Below are positions 58,891-64,000 of a DNA stretch of 64,000 nucleotides, piece by piece. Numbering within the stretch: position 1 is the stretch's first letter; each line of letters opens with the position of its first letter. Both the position numbers and the translations under genes were made by a program. The notes below the pieces were generated by a model. The model was not told the DNA's origin and searched no databases. It saw only the letters and a list, made by a program, of their open reading frames with translations. This DNA comes from Verticillium longisporum (Eukaryota; Ascomycota; Sordariomycetes; Glomerellales; Plectosphaerellaceae), in NCBI GenBank assembly GCA_019188255.1, contig JAETXT010000004.1, positions 3,410,001 through 3,474,000 on the forward strand. The letters run 5' to 3'.

Positions 58891-59541
58891 CGAGATGATT
58901 CGTCTCGGCTACAACGCCACGTGTTTCCGAGACCGAGAAGGCGACCTTCAGTGCAGCACGACTGCCACGAGCTTGTCGGTCGTGGCTTTGGTGCGGTGGT
59001 GAGAGTCCAAGTGCGTGGTGGAGATCTCGGTGCAAGATTTGGCCAAGACGATTTTTGAGCCGAGCTCGGCTCGAACAGAGTCTCCACTCCCGAGTTCTCG
59101 CTTCCACGTGAAAAGGCCCCAATCTTGATCTTGAATGTCACAATCCGGGAGCCTGGCACAGTGTTCCTGGTTTTTCTCGCCAGGGAATCGAGAAATATTC
59201 ATTCACACTATTTCTGGTTTGGGGTGCATGTGATACTTCCTACTAGCGTGATCGTCATTGACCATCGCATCATGACTTGGATGACAATACCGTTTTGAAT
59301 CCAGGCCCACTACCCAATCCCAAGTCATGTCGGTGTTGCTTGGCCTGATATCAGGTCAACTGCTTCTTAAGATGCGACCAGCGTTCGTCTTCGTAGCAGC
59401 AGGAGCAAAAACCAGACAAAAGAATAGAACATATTTTTTATAAACACTAACGAAGTTTTGCGCAGTCTCCTCCACAATTACTTGGCCACTCCTTCAACAC
59501 AAACAAGCCTTCTCCTGTGGTACCGCGGCGGCCACCATCCT
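58891..59541. other. Promoter region of the Zn2Cys6 gene
   Basis: About 650 bp lies between the regulator's ATG and the stop codon of the next minus-strand gene. Several open frames overlap here, but they are continuations of shadow frames of the regulator. I see no gene. Confidence 0.5.
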
Positions 59542-61213
59542 TCAACGACTCAGGTTCACCTTGGCTCCATCCCGCCCTTTTCTGAACCGCCAGTCCATCA
59601 CAGCGGCGTAAGGGGAATCTCTCTTGACGATTCCGCCGCGAACAAGCTGCTGCGACTCGAGGTCGAAGCAAGGACGGCCATCAGCCGTTTTCTTGCCGTT
59701 ATCTGCGCAGAATGGGTGCAGGGTCTTATCCGACATGTCGCAGAACATCTTCTCCTTGGCGTTGGCAAAGTCGGGTCCGCGCGACGACTTGCTGCTGCAG
59801 AGATAGGCGGCGCTGTTGCCCACGAAGGAGTCAACCACAAGCCAGTTAAACGGGTTCTCCGGTCCTAGGAGATTCTGGCTGGCTGAGGCACGATCTCTGG
59901 CCGTCGATGTACCGTTTAGGGCTGCGGTCTCATTCCCTCCGTCCTGTTGGCGTTTCGAGTGCCGTGGCGGCCCTTCACCTACGTCTAGGTATCCTTCCTT
60001 TCCCCAGGGTCTTTTGAACAGGCTCTTCACTCGGCGACTTCTCGGACAGCCGGCCTGGCCAAACTTTTTGTATTTGTACTTTTCACCATTCATCAGAGCT
60101 TTGGCTCTTCTCTTGTTCTCCTGACGAATGGTGATCCTCTCGCACTTTTCCCAAGGCTTCTTCATGGTGGTCCGATCACCCCCTTTCCGACGGGCTCTCT
60201 CCGCAAACTTGGCAAGCGTCTTTTCGTAGTCGACTCGGGTAAAGTTAGGTGCATGCTGGGGTCTTTCCGATTTCTCGGCGTCCTGTTCGAATTGCTGTCC
60301 AGGATTTTGCGTGAGACGTGGGTAATGTTTGATATGGCTGGTACCGGATGATCATCAGTGATCAAAGAGTTTGTAACCACAAGGGCGAGGAGACTTACTG
60401 CTGGTAGCCCACAATATTCGCGGTGTAAATATCGGGGTACTTGTGCGTTCTGAACACGGCGCCGTCGGGGTCGCACGTTCTGTGGAGCATCTCCTGGAAG
60501 GATGGCATAAAGTAGCTCTCTTTGCCATCTCCCGTTGCGCCTGGACGCTTCTGCGGCTTGTAACTCGGCCAGTGAATCTGGAACCCGCTGTTAGGACACT
60601 CTTTCGTGTACGAGCTGCTGATCCAAATGCATTTTGGCTCGTAACCGTCAATCCCCGCGAAGCCCGCGCCGTGAAGTCCGCTAAAGTACCAGTCCTCTCC
60701 GCAGAGCTCGCCAGTGTCTCCTGTCCACAGGTACCCGCCCCCTCCCGGCATCGTCAATGTCGCCCATGCCACGCAGACAGGGACCTCGCCGCCGTTGAAG
60801 ACTGTATACATGGTTTGTTGGTCCTTGTACATTTGGGGCTTGATTGAAGGGACTGTGCCTTCAGGGATGCGGTTGTACTTCTTGTCGTGCTTTTTGAGAA
60901 ACGCTTTGCGCCGCTCACCATGGAAATGATGGTAGCCGATGAAGTCGCCGTTGGTATTGAACAAGATACTTTGGTGACACGGTCAGCGCTGCTTCCACCA
61001 ACAAGGCCGGTCCGCTTACACGCTTCCCAATTTACCACTGGCATCAGACTTGATGAATTTTCCATCCCTGTCAGGCTGGCTCATGCCAAGGCCAATTTCC
61101 AAGGATGTCTTGGTGTCTGGTGGCGGCCCCTTGAAGAACTTCACTATGTCCATGGTTGGCCCGTAAAATCCCAGAAAGCCCAAGAAGGGCAAGATGGCCA
61201 CGAGTGGCCCCAT
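59542..61213 (-). CDS. Putative membrane-anchored cysteine-containing protein, unknown function
   Basis: The model on the minus strand is 61213-61020, 60968-60399 and 60337-59542, 519 aa, with introns of 51 and 61 bp and a CTGAC branch site in the first. The start is the ATG reading MGPLVAILPFLGFLGFYGPT; the frame is open upstream but without ATG. That N-terminus is a hydrophobic segment, either an uncleaved anchor or a signal peptide. A central block (VILFNTNGDFIGYHHFHGER, WTGDTGELCGEDWYFSGLHG, CIWI...ECPN) looks like a compact, disulphide-bearing domain. A basic region follows, and the end (DFANAKEKMFCDMSDKTLHP, then C...CFDL) resembles a cysteine motif I have seen in uncharacterised fungal secreted proteins. 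No enzyme motif is recognised. Confidence 0.68.
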
Positions 61214-61857
61214 GATCTGCGCCTGGCCTTGGTCAATCCGAAATTGGGATCGGGCCTTGTGTTCGTGGGCGTTCTTTCCAGTGTTGGGTGAAACTGAGAC
61301 TCCGAGACAAACTTGAACGAGAATGGAGGCTGATCGAGGACGCGAGAAATCAACCGATTCCCATCCATTTTGTACTTCGCGCCCGAGAGAGCCACCAGTA
61401 CTCAACTATCCGCTTGGTCGCTTTGAGATAGCTCAAGCGCTGCTCCGTGCACACATGATTTCGGAATCGGATGCAGAGTCAAAGTTTGGTCCCGTTGCTG
61501 TTCTAAAATTATGTATCCTGGTAGGCTCGCGGTTTTTAGACATGGTTGGCTTGTCCACCTGCCTGGAGCAAATTACTCCAGAGTATGGGAAAGGAAATGC
61601 TTGATGTACATTAGGTTGCGGAGTTTCTCAGCGTCAAAGCTCGTTGTGTCTTTTACCGCAGGAAATCAGCCGATGGCTTCTACGCGGTGGCCCTGCGGGG
61701 GCCCCAAGCACAAGAACAGGGCGTTGCGGTTGCGGCCTGTCCAGGGATTCAGCGGCTTTTCGTTCGGAAGAAGCTTGTTTATTGGAGAACATTTCCACCA
61801 TAGCCGCGCATTGTTTGAAAAGGCTCCGAGGGCTCTTAAATGACCCTTGCGAAAGGA
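61214..61857. other. Intergenic region, nothing recognised
   Basis: This 644 bp lies upstream of the preceding minus-strand gene and downstream of the MYND gene's stop. It contains only short frames. Confidence 0.5.
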
Positions 61858-63180
61858 TCAATCTTCGACATCGCTGTCCCCCGTTCCGTAACCAAAATAA
61901 TCGTCATCTTCTTCGTCCCAAAGCCTCCGCGCTTCCTCCCTTCGCTGTTCTGAGGGTCGGTCCGACCACGGGCCGAGCCAATAGGCATTGGCGTATGCGT
62001 CCTCGAGGTATCCCCATAACCGGTTAACGCTCACATCTTCGAGCAGCTCCTCTATCGTGCGATCGCGGCCCTCTCCCGATCGAAAGGTATCGGTATCCAT
62101 CATGTCCTCCATCTCGTCTTCCGAACTGAGGGCGGCGCACAAGCGTGCGTCTCTGAGAAGGTCAAGAACACCCTCAGACCCTGACCACGCAGCATGCGAG
62201 TTCTGCAAAGTCAGGACCATTTCTTCCCAAGATCCGAACGAGTACGATTCGACAACGCGAGACAGGGCCTCGTCTGGGTCGAAGAGGGCGAACATGAAAG
62301 AGGAGTTGGCCCTGTGGAGCTGAGAGCCGAGCTTCTGAGCATGCTCGAGATGTACCTCGCCAGCAGTGGTCAGGGCGTCCGGCGATAGTCGTTGGTACAG
62401 GGAGGACAGGGGGCTTCGGAGTGTAGCCAGCTCGATGTTGCGCCACAGATCCTCTGGGAGTTTGCTGGCGGCGAGAACCTTGTGGCAAATCTTGAGGTTG
62501 CGAATGTCGACGACAAGTCTTAGTTCGAGAAGCAATAGTACATTTAAGTGGTCTAGTGATGGAAAGCTTTCGTCGATGAAGTCGGGCTCGCTTAAGATAT
62601 TGGCACCACCGGGGATCAAGTATGGCGCGTCCGAGTCGGCCCACAGGTCGTCACCAGGGCTATCATGGACTGACCACCACCTGATGAAGTCGTAGCACTC
62701 CCGATCTTGGTCGAGTCGGAGCATGATGGCTGGTATTATGTCTCTCAAGCCCATGTTGTCGCTCCGAGATAGCTTCAACATGTCCAGCAGATGCTCGAGA
62801 GCCTGCTGCACGCCGTCAAGGGTGCCCGTCGCCAGAAGGCAAGGTCCTGCCAGTTCAAATCGGGCCCGCATGTAGGCGCGCGTGGAGTAGACGAGCCAGA
62901 ACTTACCGACATGCGTCTCGAAGGCATTGGCCGGAGTCATGATGTCCTCTGTGGCATTGCGAATGGCAAAAGCCTCTTCCTCCACTCTGGCGCGGGCTCG
63001 TTTGATCTTGTTGCAAACCGCCTTGTGTTGGGTACGATCCACTAATTGGTGTTCACGGCTGCAGTACCTCACCGCTTGACAGCCACCGCATCGAAGAAGA
63101 CGAGGTCCCGTTGCCGAGCATTGCGGGCAGCGATGGCAAAGGGAGCCAGCGGGGCCCTTGAATCTTGCCTGATTGTTCAT
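61858..63180 (-). CDS. MYND-type zinc-finger protein
   Basis: This is a single-exon gene of 440 aa. An N-terminal MYND finger has C18, C21, C31, C34, C40, H44, H52 and C56; His at the sixth position instead of the usual Cys is a variant I associate with fungal MYND proteins. MYND fingers bind proline-rich partners. The remaining 380 residues are mainly helical in character with no SET or other catalytic motif that I can see. The C-terminus is strongly acidic (WDEEDDDYFGYGTGDSDVED). It is probably a protein-interaction or regulatory factor; the exact role is unknown. Confidence 0.85.
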   Translation of the reverse strand: MNNQARFKGPAGSLCHRCPQCSATGPRLLRCGGCQAVRYCSREHQLVDRTQHKAVCNKIKRARARVEEEAFAIRNATEDIMTPANAFETHVGKFWLVYSTRAYMRARFELAGPCLLATGTLDGVQQALEHLLDMLKLSRSDNMGLRDIIPAIMLRLDQDRECYDFIRWWSVHDSPGDDLWADSDAPYLIPGGANILSEPDFIDESFPSLDHLNVLLLLELRLVVDIRNLKICHKVLAASKLPEDLWRNIELATLRSPLSSLYQRLSPDALTTAGEVHLEHAQKLGSQLHRANSSFMFALFDPDEALSRVVESYSFGSWEEMVLTLQNSHAAWSGSEGVLDLLRDARLCAALSSEDEMEDMMDTDTFRSGEGRDRTIEELLEDVSVNRLWGYLEDAYANAYWLGPWSDRPSEQRREEARRLWDEEDDDYFGYGTGDSDVED

Positions 63181-64000
63181 GATGCTCGGGTTTGTGTGTG
63201 CTGAGCTGAATATGAAATGTTCGGGTTGCTATGTGAGTGAGCTGAGATTGCCTGGAGTGATGCATAGGGGGGTAAGGTTTTCGGTGGCCATACGATTTTG
63301 CATCGCCTGAGGTTATCACGATTACCTAAGAAGACCAAGAGGCAGGAGGGCCCGGGGACATGGGCCATGGGTGCAACTGCCGGGCAGTGTGACGCTAGTG
63401 TCCAGCGGCCATTCCGCCCAATAATTCCTCTACCTCTTTACTACTAATATCTTTTACACTAAATTCCACTAATGCCTTATCCAAGGTCAGTGCACGTATA
63501 TAATAATACCCTTTCTCTCTTCTATGATTGCATTAAAAAGCCTTTAGTCAGCATCATCAAGGAGACAGCTGATCCACGCGAGTTCGGAGTCTTCAATGGA
63601 CCCCCACCTCTGGCGCTCCGGCACTTTACACCTCATCCGCACCGCGCCACGCACTACTGCAGGGGACGAATGGCAGCAGCAATGACAGGTCGACGTTGGC
63701 GTGGGACAAGGTTCATACTTCGCAGCAGCAGCCGTGCCGATCCGTTGCTGGCATGGGAAACCAGTACCCCATACTCGGCGAGAGAGCAATCAGCGAGAGG
63801 GCAGCCGATGTTGCGAGATGGGTGCTCGATGCGCCAGCGGGTGCGACAGACGCAAGAAAGACGAAGAAGTCTGCATCTGCGCGGAGGGGAACCCAAGCGC
63901 CTGCTGGTCAAATGGAACGAGCTGGACAAATCGACGGTATCTGATGCTCATGCGGGCCACGGCGCCACGAGGCCGGGTCTGGAAGGGGCGAGTTCGGCCT
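63181..64000. other. Window end, no gene resolved
   Basis: This is GC-normal sequence upstream of the MYND gene. Overlapping frames of 80-90 codons exist on both strands near 63544-63944, but none shows protein character I trust. A short AT-richer patch (63415-63540) separates them from the gene. A gene running off the end cannot be excluded. Confidence 0.4.

Noticed and set aside
63544..63944. Overlapping 80-90-codon frames on both strands at the window end
   Set aside because: Neither strand shows motifs, a splice pattern or amino-acid composition that favours a real gene.
1..64000. CRISPR array, prophage or bacterial operon structure
   Set aside because: There are spliced genes, fungal elements and no spaced direct repeats; nothing suggests a prokaryote.

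Overview
The window looks like a chromosome segment of a filamentous ascomycete, probably a plant-associated Sordariomycete. The evidence is: genes split by 50-150 bp introns with GT...AG ends and CTGAC/CTAAC branch sites; a Zn2Cys6 regulator of fungal type; a GH12 protein with a fungal cellulose-binding module; fungal Ty1/copia, Ty3/gypsy and pogo/Fot elements; and long AT-rich tracts almost without CA and TG dinucleotides, the mark of repeat-induced point mutation (RIP).

Layout. 1-13130 is RIP-decayed repeat. A copia element (1618-12105) carries an older 701-bp solo LTR, an intact-looking un-RIPed pogo transposon (copy 1, 8298-10156) and an un-RIPed solo gypsy LTR (10199-10659). 13131-18130 is a GC-normal island with a four-exon membrane-protein gene and two decayed genes, the last cut off by a copia LTR at 18131. 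18131-27848 is a second RIPed nest: a copia 5' fragment, a RIPed pogo remnant split by a solo LTR, a full copia element (19537-27000) and a gypsy 5' fragment. 27849-30129 is GC-normal and ends in a gene for a small cysteine-containing secreted protein. A gypsy element (30130-48522) starts six bases after that gene's stop codon. Inside it sits a second, minus-strand gypsy element (36552-47201), and inside that sit two inverted un-RIPed pogo copies (39331-41189 and 42272-44131). Target-site duplications support most of these boundaries.

48523-64000 is ordinary gene-rich DNA: a nitronate monooxygenase-like gene (-), a small basic coiled-coil gene (+), an M14 carboxypeptidase gene (-) with two frameshifts, a GH12-CBM1 gene (+) whose nucleophile position is not glutamate, a Zn2Cys6 transcription factor gene (-) tail-to-tail with it, a three-exon putative membrane-anchored cysteine-containing protein gene (-), and a MYND zinc-finger gene (-). 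All spliced models were checked by hand for splice sites and reading frame, but not against transcripts or databases.

Main points for a second look: young un-RIPed pogo copies whose transposase is split in two frames at an A-run; a secreted-protein gene at a heterochromatin edge with a retrotransposon directly behind it; a GH12 protein that may be catalytically dead; and RIP-type damage beside a repeat border. Several breaks (pogo A-runs, carboxypeptidase C/G-runs) are homopolymer length differences, so consensus sequencing error is a real alternative for them.
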